From Thermoleophilia bacterium (GTDB taxonomy: Bacteria > Actinomycetota > Thermoleophilia > Gaiellales > Gaiellaceae), in the NCBI GenBank assembly GCA_023382435.1, contig JAHDVS010000003.1, positions 53,064 through 117,063 on the forward strand: a stretch of DNA of 64,000 nt, in the 5' to 3' direction. Shown one piece after another: positions 1-8,013 of this stretch; position 1 is the stretch's first letter; the number at the start of each line of letters is the position of its first letter. The notes beneath the pieces are model-generated. The model had not been told where the DNA came from. It saw only the letters and a list, made by a program, of their open reading frames with translations, and did not search any database. The translations under genes were made by a program, and so were the position numbers.

Positions 1-1001
1 TCCGCGTCGGGCCGGGACAGCACGACGGGGTCGCCGGCGTCGGCGGCCTCCCGAAGCGCCGGGTCGAGCGGCACTTTGCCGAGCAGGGGCGCGCCGATCG
101 CTGTCGCGAGCTGGTCGCCTCCGCCCGAGCCGAAGATCGCGTCGCCCGTGCCGACGAGGTAGGACATGTTCTCGATCACGCCGAGGAGCCGCATGTTCGT
201 CTTCCGCGCCATCTCCGCGGCCCGGACGGCCACCTCCTGCGCGGCGCGCTGCGGGGTCGTGACGACGATCACCTCCGCCCTGGGCAGAAGCTGGCCGAGC
301 GAGATCGACACGTCCCCCGTGCCGGGGGGCATGTCCACGACGAGCCAGTCGAGCTCACCCCAGTGGACGTCGGAGAGGAACTGCTCGAGAGCGCGGTGCA
401 GCATCGGTCCCCTCCACATGATCGGGGCGTTGTCCTCGAGGAAGAACCCGATCGACATCACCTTGAGGTCGCCGCGCACCGGCGGGACGATCATGTCGTC
501 CACGGCCACGGGTCGCTGGTCGATGCCGAGCATGCCGGGGATCGAGTAGCCGTACACGTCGGCGTCGAGCACGCCGACGCGCTGCCCGAGCGCCGACAGC
601 GCTGCGGCGAGGTTCACGGTCAGGGACGACTTTCCGACGCCGCCCTTGCCGCTCGCGACAGCCACCACCCGCGTCCGTGCGTCGACCGAGAGGCCCTTCG
701 CCCGCTCGGTCACGCCTCCCCGCAGCCTCGCCGTCAGGGCGGCCTTCTCCTCGGGGCTCATCACGTCGAATGCGAGCGACACCCGCTCGACCCCGGGAAG
801 CGCCCCGACCTCACGATCGACCTGCTCCTGGAAGCTCGACCGCAGCGGGCAGCCCGGAACGGTGAGTGCGATCGTCACGGTGACGTCGGGCCCGTCGATC
901 CCGATGTCACGCACCATCTCGAGCTCGACGACGGAGCCGCGGAGCTCGGGGTCGATCACCCGCTCGAGCGCCTTCAGAACGTCCTCGCGCGTGACACCCA
1001 T
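1..1001 (-). CDS. mrp: Mrp/ApbC-family iron-sulfur carrier P-loop ATPase (partial, C-terminus outside window)
   Basis: Translation from the ATG at 1001 gives a DUF59/MIP18-type domain (about residues 1-85, with a VIDPEL motif near 15-20) and then a MinD/Mrp-type ATPase domain. The deviant Walker A GKGGVGKSS lies at about 118-126, and a DMPPGTGD motif follows further on. Family knowledge: Mrp/NBP35-type ATPases bind and deliver Fe-S clusters in the cytosol. The frame stays open to the window edge after about 333 residues, so the end is missing. It is transcribed apart from the DUF1015/phosphatase operon, with a 91-bp gap holding a hairpin and a -10-like TAGCCT seven bases before the ATG, which supports this start and a leaderless mRNA. 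Confidence 0.93.
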   Translation of the reverse strand, partial: MGVTREDVLKALERVIDPELRGSVVELEMVRDIGIDGPDVTVTIALTVPGCPLRSSFQEQVDREVGALPGVERVSLAFDVMSPEEKAALTARLRGGVTERAKGLSVDARTRVVAVASGKGGVGKSSLTVNLAAALSALGQRVGVLDADVYGYSIPGMLGIDQRPVAVDDMIVPPVRGDLKVMSIGFFLEDNAPIMWRGPMLHRALEQFLSDVHWGELDWLVVDMPPGTGDVSISLGQLLPRAEVIVVTTPQRAAQEVAVRAAEMARKTNMRLLGVIENMSYLVGTGDAIFGSGGGDQLATAIGAPLLGKVPLDPALREAADAGDPVVLSRPDA

Positions 1002-1008
1002 GCTCCCA

Positions 1009-1014
1009 AGGCTA
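1009..1014 (-). promoter_or_regulatory. Putative -10 element of mrp
   Basis: On the minus strand TAGCCT is followed by seven bases and the ATG at 1001. The spacing would place the transcription start at or next to the start codon (leaderless). No good -35 was recognised. Confidence 0.45.
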
Positions 1015-1063
1015 CCGGAGGCAACGGGACGCCCGCGTCGGCTCGGAGACTCGCCCGCGTTGA

Positions 1064-1085
1064 GCCCGGGAGGCCCCTCCCGGGC
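1064..1085 (-). terminator. Strong hairpin after the phosphatase gene
   Basis: Perfect inverted repeat GCCCGGGAGG/CCTCCCGGGC with a minimal loop, starting eight bases past the stop of the phosphatase gene on the minus strand. There is no T tract, so it is either a GC-type terminator or an mRNA-end stabiliser. Confidence 0.5.
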
Positions 1086-1092
1086 GGTCTCG

Positions 1093-1935
1093 TCAGAGCA
1101 GGAGCGCTCTGGCGAGCCTCGCGCAGTCGCCGGGTGTCCGCCCGGCGACGACGCGCGAGCGGGCGGTAACGTCGAGAGGCGCCTCGTCGAGCGGGCCCGC
1201 GTCGGGCAACTCGATCGAGAGGCCGCGCTCGCGCACGAGCAGCTGCGCTGCGGCGATGTCGACGCTGCGGATCGGGCGCAGCGACACGACGGCGTCCACG
1301 CGGCCGGCAGCGAGCTGGCAGAGCGAGAGCGCTAGCGAGCCCATGATCCGAAGGCGCGGGGCGAGATCGCGGAACGCCTCGACCCGCGCGGCGACGTACT
1401 CGGTCAACGTCGCCTCGAGCGAGAGCAGCTCGATCTCCTCCTTCGGGCCCGCGCAGTCGAGCGGCAGCCCGTCCAGCCACGCCCCTTTCCCCCGCTCCGC
1501 GACCCACTCCTCGCCGGACCCGAAGTCGTGGACGTAGCCGAACACGATGTCGCCCATCGCCGGGCCGGTCGCGACTGCGACCGACAGTGCGAAGAACGGG
1601 ATCAGCCGCTTCGCGTTGACGCTCCCGTCGATCGGGTCGACGACGACCCGCCACGCGGGCCTCTCTCCGAAGACGCGCTCGCCGAGCTCTTCGGACACGA
1701 GCACGAGGTCGACGCCGGTGGCGTGGAGCGCCTCGAGGCGCCGCTCCATCGCCCGCTCGGCCGCGATGTCGATCGCGACCGTGTCGTCGCCGCCCTGGCC
1801 GCGGCCGGCCGGCTGCTCCCGCTCGGCGCGCGTCGGGAGCTCGGCGAGCGCGTGATGGATGTCGCCCGCGACCTCGCGGCAGAGGCTCAGCCACGGGCCC
1901 CCGGCCCCGGCGGGGACGGTCGGGGCGCCGCTCAC
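1093..1935 (-). CDS. Inositol monophosphatase-family sugar phosphatase
   Basis: 280 residues from a GTG at 1935. The IMPase metal-site motif DPIDGS is at about 100-105, preceded by the acidic SEELGE at 81-86. The second family motif is RSVDIAAAQLL near the C-terminal quarter (canonical WDxAAG region). The family hydrolyses inositol or sugar phosphates, or 3'-phosphoadenosine phosphates, with Mg2+; the substrate cannot be told here. The start is set by a GTGA overlap with the DUF1015 stop at 1932-1934, implying translational coupling. A longer upstream reading exists but is only the shadow of the DUF1015 gene. Confidence 0.85.
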   Translation of the reverse strand: MSGAPTVPAGAGGPWLSLCREVAGDIHHALAELPTRAEREQPAGRGQGGDDTVAIDIAAERAMERRLEALHATGVDLVLVSEELGERVFGERPAWRVVVDPIDGSVNAKRLIPFFALSVAVATGPAMGDIVFGYVHDFGSGEEWVAERGKGAWLDGLPLDCAGPKEEIELLSLEATLTEYVAARVEAFRDLAPRLRIMGSLALSLCQLAAGRVDAVVSLRPIRSVDIAAAQLLVRERGLSIELPDAGPLDEAPLDVTARSRVVAGRTPGDCARLARALLL

Positions 1936-3062
1936 TCGTCGAACGGCGAGAAGAGCAGCCCGCTCGCCAGCTTCGGGTAGAAGTACGTCGACTTCTGCGG
2001 CATCGTCCGGCCGCTGCGGGCGATCTCCTGGACGTCCGCCACCGTCGGCGCGCGAACGAGCAGGGCCGCGCCCGCGCGGCCGCTCGCCACCGCCGCCTCC
2101 GCGTCGGCGAGGAACGGCGTGAACGCAACCCGCTCGAGCGCGAGGCGGTCGACGGCGGCGACGTCCAGCCGTTCGACCGGGTCGCCGGCAGCCGGCGCCT
2201 CCGCCAGCACGACCCCGCTCGCCGAGACGACCACGAACGCCGGATGGTCGCGGCCGAGCGCGTCGAGCCGGGCCAGCCCCTCCCGGGTGCCGCCGAGCAC
2301 GCTCGTCAGCCGCAGGTCGCCGTTCAGAAGCGGCGGCTCCCCCTCGACGAGGCGATGGGTCGGAAAGATGGTCAGCCCCTCGTCCTGCGCGCTGACGAGG
2401 ACCGCGAGCACATGCGATGTCTCCGCGCTGCCCTCCTCGCGGTGGAAGCGCAGCGCGGCATCGTAGCGATGGTGGCCGTCGGCGATCACGAGCGGAGCCC
2501 GCACGGTCGCCACGGCCCCCGCGATCCGGCCGGGGTCGTCCACCCGCCAGAGGCGGGCGGTCGAGCCGCCGAGGTCGGCCTCGAGGTCGGGTCGGCCGAC
2601 CGGCGGCGGCGGCGGCGGGCCGTCGTGGAGCGCCAGCACGGGCGAGAGCTTCGTCCGCGTCGCGCGCAGGAGCTCGAGCCGCCGCTCCGACTGGGCCGGG
2701 AAGATCCGCTCGTGCGGGAGCACGACCCCGGCCTCGTACGGCTCGAGCCGCACCCTCGCAACGAGCCCGGCTCGTGTACGGGAGACCCCGTCCGGCCCGA
2801 CGAACTCCTCCTCGAGCTGCCAGATCGCCGGTAGCGCCTCGCGGCGTAGCACGCCCGCGGCCGCCCACTCGGTCAGGCGCCGGCCCGCCTCGGCCGCCTC
2901 GCGCGGGCGGATCAGGCGGATCACGTTGTACGGGCTCGCCGCTGCCAGCATGTCGCCGTCCTCTTTCGAGATCACGTCCCAGGGCGGCGCGATCAGACGG
3001 TCGAGCGGGCCGGCGACCTCCTGGTCGTAGCGCAGGGCGCGAAACGGCTGGACGAGGCCCAC
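1932..3062 (-). CDS. DUF1015 family protein
   Basis: 376 residues from GTG 3062. The N-terminus VGLVQPFRALRYD followed by APPWDVIS matches the DUF1015 pattern (PFRA...APPYDVI). Further DUF1015 features are DGHHRYDAALRF in the middle and the C-terminal PKLASGLLFSPF. Biochemical function is not established for the family. The frame is open well upstream, but -10-like TAAGCT seven bases before GTG 3062 and the family N-terminus fix this start. It overlaps the downstream phosphatase by 4 bp. Confidence 0.85.
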   Translation of the reverse strand: MGLVQPFRALRYDQEVAGPLDRLIAPPWDVISKEDGDMLAAASPYNVIRLIRPREAAEAGRRLTEWAAAGVLRREALPAIWQLEEEFVGPDGVSRTRAGLVARVRLEPYEAGVVLPHERIFPAQSERRLELLRATRTKLSPVLALHDGPPPPPPVGRPDLEADLGGSTARLWRVDDPGRIAGAVATVRAPLVIADGHHRYDAALRFHREEGSAETSHVLAVLVSAQDEGLTIFPTHRLVEGEPPLLNGDLRLTSVLGGTREGLARLDALGRDHPAFVVVSASGVVLAEAPAAGDPVERLDVAAVDRLALERVAFTPFLADAEAAVASGRAGAALLVRAPTVADVQEIARSGRTMPQKSTYFYPKLASGLLFSPFDE

Positions 3063-3069
3063 GCCGGCG

Positions 3070-3075
3070 AGCTTA
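3070..3075 (-). promoter_or_regulatory. Putative -10 element of the DUF1015 operon
   Basis: Minus-strand TAAGCT lies seven bases before GTG 3062, consistent with a leaderless transcript. Confidence 0.45.
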
Positions 3076-3092
3076 CCATCCTCTCCCCGGCC

Positions 3093-3098
3093 TAGACT
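3093..3098 (+). promoter_or_regulatory. Putative -10 element of the YhaM-like gene
   Basis: TAGACT followed by six bases and GTG 3105, again a leaderless layout. The same hexamer recurs before the ECF sigma gene at 55442. Confidence 0.45.
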
Positions 3099-3104
3099 CC
3101 GATC

Positions 3105-3959
3105 GTGAGCGCCGCGACCCCGATCGCCGAGCTGGCCGCGGACCGCACCGCCGAGGGGGTTTTCGCGGTTGCCCGCAAGGAGCGCCTGCGCACCCGTTCC
3201 GGGGCCCCCTACCTCGCGCTCGAGCTCGTCGATCCGACCGGCCGGCTCGACGCCCGGGTGTGGGACGACGTCGAGCTGATCGACCGGCGCTTCGAGGAGG
3301 GCGACGCGGTGCGCGTGCTCGGGCGCGTCGAGCGCTTCCGCGACCGCCTCCAGCTGGAGGTGCGGGCGCTCGAGCGCGCGGACGTGGAGGCGGCCACGCT
3401 CGTGCCCACCTCCCGCCGGGACCTCGACGAGCTCGACGGCTTCCTCGAGTTCCTGGCCTCCGAGATTCACCACGCGGGGCTGCGAACGGTCGTCGACCGC
3501 TTTTTCGCGGACGCGGCGCTGCGCGACCGGCTTCGCCGCCTGCCCGCCACGCCCGCAGGGCACCACGGCTACGCGGGCGGCCTCCTCGAGCACACGGTCA
3601 ACGTGGCAACGCTCTGCCGCGAGACCGCCAGCGTCCACCCCAGACTCCGCTCCGACCTGCTCGCCGCCGCCGCCCTCCTCCACGACGTCGGGCGGACGAG
3701 AGAGCTCGACCGCGGCCCCCTCTCCCTGCCGACCCGCGAAGGCACGCTGCTCGGGCACGTCCACCTCGGACTGCGCCTGATCGAGGAGCGGGCGACCGCA
3801 CTCGACGTCGACACGCGGGCCGAGCTCCTGCACGCGATCGCCGTCCACCACGACCTCCGCGACGCCCGCACCGCCGAGGCGGCTGTCCTGTACCACGCGA
3901 ACCAGCTCGACGCCGTCGCCGCGACTCGTCCCGTGGACGATCCCGGCGAACAGCGTTAG
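3105..3959 (+). CDS. YhaM-like 3'-5' exoribonuclease (OB-fold + HD domain)
   Basis: 284 residues. An OB-fold nucleic-acid-binding domain spans about 15-95 (GRLDARVW, VRVLGRVERFR). An HD phosphohydrolase domain follows with HHGYAGGLLEHT at about 153-164 and the HD pair in LLHDVGR (H193-D194). This architecture is that of YhaM/CBF1-type exonucleases, which trim RNA and single-stranded DNA from the 3' end with a metal. It stands alone, divergent from the DUF1015 operon, and ends 9 bp from the convergent YchF-like gene. The GTG start is supported by the TAGACT hexamer six bases upstream. Confidence 0.82.
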   Translation: MSAATPIAELAADRTAEGVFAVARKERLRTRSGAPYLALELVDPTGRLDARVWDDVELIDRRFEEGDAVRVLGRVERFRDRLQLEVRALERADVEAATLVPTSRRDLDELDGFLEFLASEIHHAGLRTVVDRFFADAALRDRLRRLPATPAGHHGYAGGLLEHTVNVATLCRETASVHPRLRSDLLAAAALLHDVGRTRELDRGPLSLPTREGTLLGHVHLGLRLIEERATALDVDTRAELLHAIAVHHDLRDARTAEAAVLYHANQLDAVAATRPVDDPGEQR

Positions 3960-3968
3960 CCAGGACGC

Positions 3969-4910
3969 TCAGACGTTGAAGCGGACGTTGAGGACGTCGC
4001 CGTCCTCGACCACGTACGTCTTGCCCTCCAGGCGCTGCAGACCGCGCTTCGCCGCCTCCGCCCGGGAGCCGCACTCGACGAGGTCTCCCCAGCGGATCAC
4101 CTCGCAGCGGATGAATCCACGCGCGATGTCGGTGTGGATCGTCGCGGCGGCGTCGAGGGCGGTCTCGCCACGCGCGAGCGTCCAGGCGCGCGTCTCCTGC
4201 TCGCCCGCGGTGAAGAACGAGATCAGGTCGAGCGCGGCGAACAGGCGGTGGACGACCTCGTCGAGCGCCGATTCCTCCCCGTCGCGAAACGCCGCCGCCT
4301 CGTCCGGGTCGAGCTCCGCGAGCTCCGCCTCGAGCTTCGCGTCGATGCCGCCCGGGCCGTTGACGATCTCGATCAACGGCTTCGTCGTCAGCGGCTCGAG
4401 CTCCCCCGGCAGCGGGCCCGGGTACGTGGCGAGCGGCTGCTCGGCATCGAGCTGGGCCAGCAGACGCTCGAGCTCCGCCGCCTCCGCCCTGAGCCCGGCG
4501 TCCCCCGACTTGGCCTGCTTCGCGACCCGCTCGAGCCGCCGCTCGACGTGCTCGCGGTCTGCCACGAGCAGCTCGAGCCGCAACGTGGCGAGATCGCGCT
4601 CGGGGCTCGCGTTCGCGGAGAACCCGTCGACCACGGCCAGAATCGCGTCGCACTGCCGCAGATTCCCGAGCAGGGCCGCGCCCGTTCCGGACACGTCGAC
4701 CACCCGAACGGCGGCGGGCGTGACCTTGCGGGCGGAGACGACGGCCGCGACTCTCGGCAGCCGCTCGTCGGTGATTGCCGCCATCCCGACATTCGTCCTG
4801 CTCCCGCCCGGCGACTGGGCGCCGGGCGACTGGCCGGCTCGCGTCAGCGCTCGGAAGAGCGTCGTCTTGCCGGAGTTCGGAAGCCCGACGATGCCGACCT
4901 CGAGCGCCAC
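3969..4910 (-). CDS. Divergent YchF/OLA1-like P-loop NTPase with TGS domain
   Basis: 313 residues, shorter than the roughly 360 of YchF. Walker A GLPNSGKTT is at 9-17. The C-terminal TGS region is well preserved (FTAGEQETRAWT, GFIRCEVIRW, DGDVLNVRFNV). The switch-II area, normally a DIAGLVxGA motif followed by a longer helix, is shortened to DVSGTGAALLGN at 72-83. The NxxE nucleotide-specificity motif is reduced to NGPGG. YchF proteins are ATP/GTPases that associate with ribosomes. The truncated switch suggests altered nucleotide use. It is the last gene of the epimerase operon, 6 bp after the 75-residue gene. Confidence 0.8.
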   Translation of the reverse strand: MALEVGIVGLPNSGKTTLFRALTRAGQSPGAQSPGGSRTNVGMAAITDERLPRVAAVVSARKVTPAAVRVVDVSGTGAALLGNLRQCDAILAVVDGFSANASPERDLATLRLELLVADREHVERRLERVAKQAKSGDAGLRAEAAELERLLAQLDAEQPLATYPGPLPGELEPLTTKPLIEIVNGPGGIDAKLEAELAELDPDEAAAFRDGEESALDEVVHRLFAALDLISFFTAGEQETRAWTLARGETALDAAATIHTDIARGFIRCEVIRWGDLVECGSRAEAAKRGLQRLEGKTYVVEDGDVLNVRFNV

Positions 4911-4916
4911 CGTCAG

Positions 4917-5144
4917 CTAGCGGCCGCCGAAGCCGATCTGGCTCTCCCGCGAGAAGCGCTTGAGATAGCGGACGTGGCCAACGACGATCGTGAGACGGCC
5001 GTCGCCGTCCTCGAGCTCGACGGCTCCGCCCTCGCCGGAGAGGAGGTGCCTCTCGACCCGGTCCGCGTCGCCCGGCGACACCTCGGTACGGAGCAGCTGC
5101 CCACCCTCGAAGCCGATCTCGATCCGGACCCGCTCGTCAGCCAC
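4917..5144 (-). CDS. Small protein of unknown function (75 aa)
   Basis: GTG 5144 start. I do not recognise the family. The sequence is acidic in the middle (SGEGGAVELEDGDGR), predicted beta-rich, and ends in VGHVRYLKRFSRESQIGFG. It has no signal peptide or membrane segment. It overlaps the end of the methylmalonyl-CoA epimerase gene by 8 bp and precedes the YchF-like gene by 6 bp, so it is almost certainly co-translated with both. Base composition matches its neighbours. Confidence 0.7.
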   Translation of the reverse strand: MADERVRIEIGFEGGQLLRTEVSPGDADRVERHLLSGEGGAVELEDGDGRLTIVVGHVRYLKRFSRESQIGFGGR

Positions 5145-5541
5145 GGCTCACCACCTCGACGAGGACGCCGTGCAGCGACTCGGGGTGCACGAAGGCGACC
5201 TCGTGGTCTCCGAGCCCGCGACGCGGTCGGGAGTCGATCAGCCGCGCGCCGACGCTCTCGAGCTCGTCGAGGGCGGCGGTCACGTCTTCGACCTGGAGCG
5301 CCACGTGGTGCATGCCGGGGCCGCGGGCTGCCAGGAAGCGGGCGACCCCGGACTCCTGGTCGAGCGGGCAGATCAGCTCGAGCCGGGCATCGCCGGCCCG
5401 CAGCATCGCTGCCTCGACGCCCTGCGCCTCGAGCGTCTCCCTGTTCTCCACGGTCGCACCGAGCAGCCGCTCGTAGACGCCGAGCGCGGCGTCGAGGTCG
5501 GGAACGACCATCGCGACGTGATCGATGGCGCGGATCTCCAT
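5137..5541 (-). CDS. mceE: Methylmalonyl-CoA epimerase
   Basis: 134 residues forming two vicinal-oxygen-chelate modules. The metal ligands are visible as IDHVAM (H8), the acidic LELICP strand, MHHVAL in the second module and the C-terminal VLVEVV glutamate. The overall pattern (PDLDAALGVYERLLG, ARGPGMHHVALQV) is that of methylmalonyl-CoA epimerase, which interconverts the 2R and 2S forms during propionyl-CoA metabolism. No mutase gene is in the window. A -10-like TAGGAT lies six bases upstream of the ATG. A related VOC lyase function cannot be fully excluded. Confidence 0.87.
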   Translation of the reverse strand: MEIRAIDHVAMVVPDLDAALGVYERLLGATVENRETLEAQGVEAAMLRAGDARLELICPLDQESGVARFLAARGPGMHHVALQVEDVTAALDELESVGARLIDSRPRRGLGDHEVAFVHPESLHGVLVEVVSRG

Positions 5542-5547
5542 GCCGCG

Positions 5548-5553
5548 ATCCTA
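5548..5553 (-). promoter_or_regulatory. Putative -10 element of mceE
   Basis: Minus-strand TAGGAT, six bases before ATG 5541, in the 30-bp gap after ftsH. Leaderless layout. Confidence 0.42.
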
Positions 5554-5571
5554 CCGGGCAGCGAGGCGCCG

Positions 5572-7095
5572 CTAGTCGGAGACGGTGATCGCACGCGGGG
5601 TGCCGACTGTCTCGGAGGCATCCGATTCACGCTCGACGTCGCCGAGGAGCTCGTCGAGCTCGGCGCGACCGAGTGTCTCCTTCTCGAGCAGCGAGACCGC
5701 TAGGCGGTCGAGCGCGGCCCGGTGCTTGCCGATCAGGCGCTTCGCCTCCTCGTACGCGGTGTCGGTGAGTCGCGCCTGCTCGTCGTCGCGAAGCCGCTTC
5801 GTCTCCTCCGACAGCGCGTAGTTGTCCGCTCGCATCGTCCGGGAGGTGATCTCGTCACCCATTCCGAACTCGAAGATCATCGCCCGCGCGATCTCGGTCG
5901 CACGCTCGAGATCGTTGGCCGCCCCGTTCGTGATCCGCCCGAACACGACGTGCTCGGCGGCGCGGCCGGCCAGGAGCACCTCGAGCAGGTCGAACAGCTC
6001 CTCCTTCGTGTGCAGGTAGCGGTCCTCCTGGGGGGTGTTGAGCGTGTAGCCGAGAGCGCGGCCGCGGGAGATGATCGTGACTTTCTGGACGGGCTGCGGC
6101 TCACCGACCAGATGCGACATGAGGGCGTGGCCGGCCTCGTGGTACGCAAGGATCCGCTTCTCCTTCTCCGTCACCACGCGGCGCTGCTGAAGCCCGGCGA
6201 CGACGCGCTCGAGCGCTGTGTCGAAGTCGATCTGGCAGATCCGCGCCCGCTCCGCCCGCGCGGCGCAGATCGCGGCCTCGTTGCAGATGTTCGAGAGGTC
6301 GGCACCGGTGAGCCCGGACGTCTGCCGGGCGACCGCGTTCAGGTCGATGTCGTCGGCGAGCGGCTTGCCCCGCGTGTGCACGCCGAGGATCGCCTCGCGG
6401 CCGGCTAGATCGGGCGGCGAGACCAGCACCTGGCGATCGAACCGGCCGGGGCGCAAAAGCGCCGGGTCGAGATCCTCGAGCCGGTTCGAAGCTCCGATCA
6501 CCACGACCTGGCCGGCGTCGACGAACCCGTCGAGCTCGACGAGGAGCTGGTTCAGCGTCTGGTCGTGCTCCCGGTTGAACGCGTGCCCGGAGCGACGCAT
6601 GCCGACGGCGTCGAGCTCGTCGATGAAGACGATCGCGGGCTGGTTCTTGCGGGCGGTGGCGAACAGGTTGCGGATGCGGGCGGCGCCGAGGCCGGCGAAC
6701 ATCTCCACGAACGCCGCCGCGCTCTGCGAGTAGAAGCTCGCGCCGGACGCGTGCGCGACCGCCTTCGCGAGCAGGGTCTTGCCAGTGCCGGGCGGGCCGT
6801 ACAGGAGGATGCCCTTGGGCACTCGGGCGCCGAGCGCAGCGAAGCGGCGGGGGTCGAGAAGGAAGTCGACGACCTCCTGGAGCTCGGCGGCTGCCTCGTC
6901 AACGCCGCCCACGTCGGACCACGTGATCGAGGACTTCGACGTCGGCTCCACGACCTTCGGCCGGATCCGGGGCATGAGCTGGATCGTGCGCCAGAGCAGG
7001 TAGACGAGCGCGCCGAAGAAGACGAGCGGCAGCCACGTCAGGATGCCGTTCTGAAACTCGTCGAACCAGCCCGCCAGAAGCACTTCCCCACTCAT
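5572..7095 (-). CDS. FtsH-type AAA+ zinc metalloprotease lacking the periplasmic domain
   Basis: 507 residues. There is a single membrane segment at about 18-36, then the AAA module: Walker A GPPGTGKT (100-107), Walker B IVFIDELDAVG (about 155-165), arginine-finger stretch LLRPGRFDRQV (213-223). The peptidase domain has HEAGH at 319-323 and the distal zinc-ligand region NDLERATEIA. Canonical FtsH (600-650 aa) has two membrane helices around a periplasmic loop; here the first helix and the loop are absent. The pore motif is MFAG rather than MFVG. FtsH degrades membrane and short-lived cytosolic proteins. It may be a second FtsH in this genome. It is transcribed alone after DUF1385. Confidence 0.9.
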   Translation of the reverse strand: MSGEVLLAGWFDEFQNGILTWLPLVFFGALVYLLWRTIQLMPRIRPKVVEPTSKSSITWSDVGGVDEAAAELQEVVDFLLDPRRFAALGARVPKGILLYGPPGTGKTLLAKAVAHASGASFYSQSAAAFVEMFAGLGAARIRNLFATARKNQPAIVFIDELDAVGMRRSGHAFNREHDQTLNQLLVELDGFVDAGQVVVIGASNRLEDLDPALLRPGRFDRQVLVSPPDLAGREAILGVHTRGKPLADDIDLNAVARQTSGLTGADLSNICNEAAICAARAERARICQIDFDTALERVVAGLQQRRVVTEKEKRILAYHEAGHALMSHLVGEPQPVQKVTIISRGRALGYTLNTPQEDRYLHTKEELFDLLEVLLAGRAAEHVVFGRITNGAANDLERATEIARAMIFEFGMGDEITSRTMRADNYALSEETKRLRDDEQARLTDTAYEEAKRLIGKHRAALDRLAVSLLEKETLGRAELDELLGDVERESDASETVGTPRAITVSD

Positions 7096-7230
7096 CGGCC
7101 GCGGGGGAGCGAAGCTGTAGCGCAGCTCGTGCGACCCCTCATGACGTTCGACCGCGGACCGCTGGCCGGGATCGGCCGCGGCGATCGACGTGGGGGCCGG
7201 ACCTGTCTCGCAGGTGTGTAGGCAACGGAC

Positions 7231-8013
7231 CTAGCCGGCGGCCGCCTCGAGCCGCAGGCACTCCTCGAGCGCGGCCTGCGCGACCTCGAGTTGCTCCGGA
7301 GTCGGCTCGGCCGTGAGCACGCGGCTCTGGAGCGTCGCACCGGGCCAGGCCAGAGCGCGGGCGAGCGGGCGGTCGGGATGGCGCAGCGCCCAACCGTACA
7401 GCTCCCCGGCCGCCGCGAGCGCTCCGGCTCCAGCCAGCGCCCGCGCCGCGATGCGACCTCGCGCGGTGCGGGCGACCTTGCCGGCGAGGACGTTCCCGGC
7501 CGCCGTCAGCGCGAGCAGCGGCGCCAGCATGTGGGAGCCGCAGCGCTCGTGCTCGCGCGGCCTCGGCTCGCCGTGCTCGTAGCTCCCGATCGCGATGTGC
7601 TCCGCGCCGTGGTAGGCGGCGACGTCGGTTCCCCGGAGCGCGAAGCTCGTCGGGACGAGCGTCAGGAGCACTGCGATCACCTCCTGGGCGCCCGGCGAGA
7701 GCCCGCTCGAGCGCAGGCCGCGGACCACGGCGCTCGTGCCGGCGAACGCGGCGAGCACGCGTCCCTGAACGAACGGGAGCTCGGCGGCCGGCAGCGCCCG
7801 ACCGACCTCCGGCAGGAGCGCGAGCACCTCGGCAACCCGGGCCGGCACGCGCAGGACGGGCGAGCGCACCTCCGAGGCGCGGATCGACTTGCGGCCGGAG
7901 GCGAGCTCGAGGCGCCCGTCCGCGTGGCGGATCGCGCAGGCCCAGTGGCCGGGCCCGTGGACGAGCACGCCGTTCGCGAGCGCCATCCCGCCGAGGCGAA
8001 CCGGCTCGCTCAC
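7231..8013 (-). CDS. DUF1385 family putative membrane metal protein
   Basis: 260 residues from GTG 8013. The N-terminal GGMALANGVLVHGPGHWACAI and the central YHGAEHIAIGSYEHGE followed by HERCGSHML match DUF1385 (canonical GGQAVxEGVMM and YHGAEHKTI...RCGT), with conserved His, Glu and Cys residues that may bind metal. Membrane segments flank the central motif. Function is unknown for the family. The start is set by a GTGA overlap with the M20 peptidase stop. The C-terminus is unusually short and the motifs are more degenerate than typical, so it is a divergent member. Confidence 0.75.
   Translation of the reverse strand: MSEPVRLGGMALANGVLVHGPGHWACAIRHADGRLELASGRKSIRASEVRSPVLRVPARVAEVLALLPEVGRALPAAELPFVQGRVLAAFAGTSAVVRGLRSSGLSPGAQEVIAVLLTLVPTSFALRGTDVAAYHGAEHIAIGSYEHGEPRPREHERCGSHMLAPLLALTAAGNVLAGKVARTARGRIAARALAGAGALAAAGELYGWALRHPDRPLARALAWPGATLQSRVLTAEPTPEQLEVAQAALEECLRLEAAAG

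Noticed and set aside
166..1169. Plus-strand open frames over the Mrp gene
   Set aside because: They are antisense to a clear Mrp ATPase with Walker and DUF59 motifs.
2417..3979. 520-codon Arg/Pro-rich plus-strand frame
   Set aside because: Shadow of DUF1015 and the YhaM-like gene. Composition is that of an out-of-frame GC-rich reading.
7096..7230. Small RNA or riboswitch in the 135-bp gap between DUF1385 and ftsH
   Set aside because: Only a weak 5-bp hairpin (ACCTG/CAGGT) is visible, with no conserved RNA motif.
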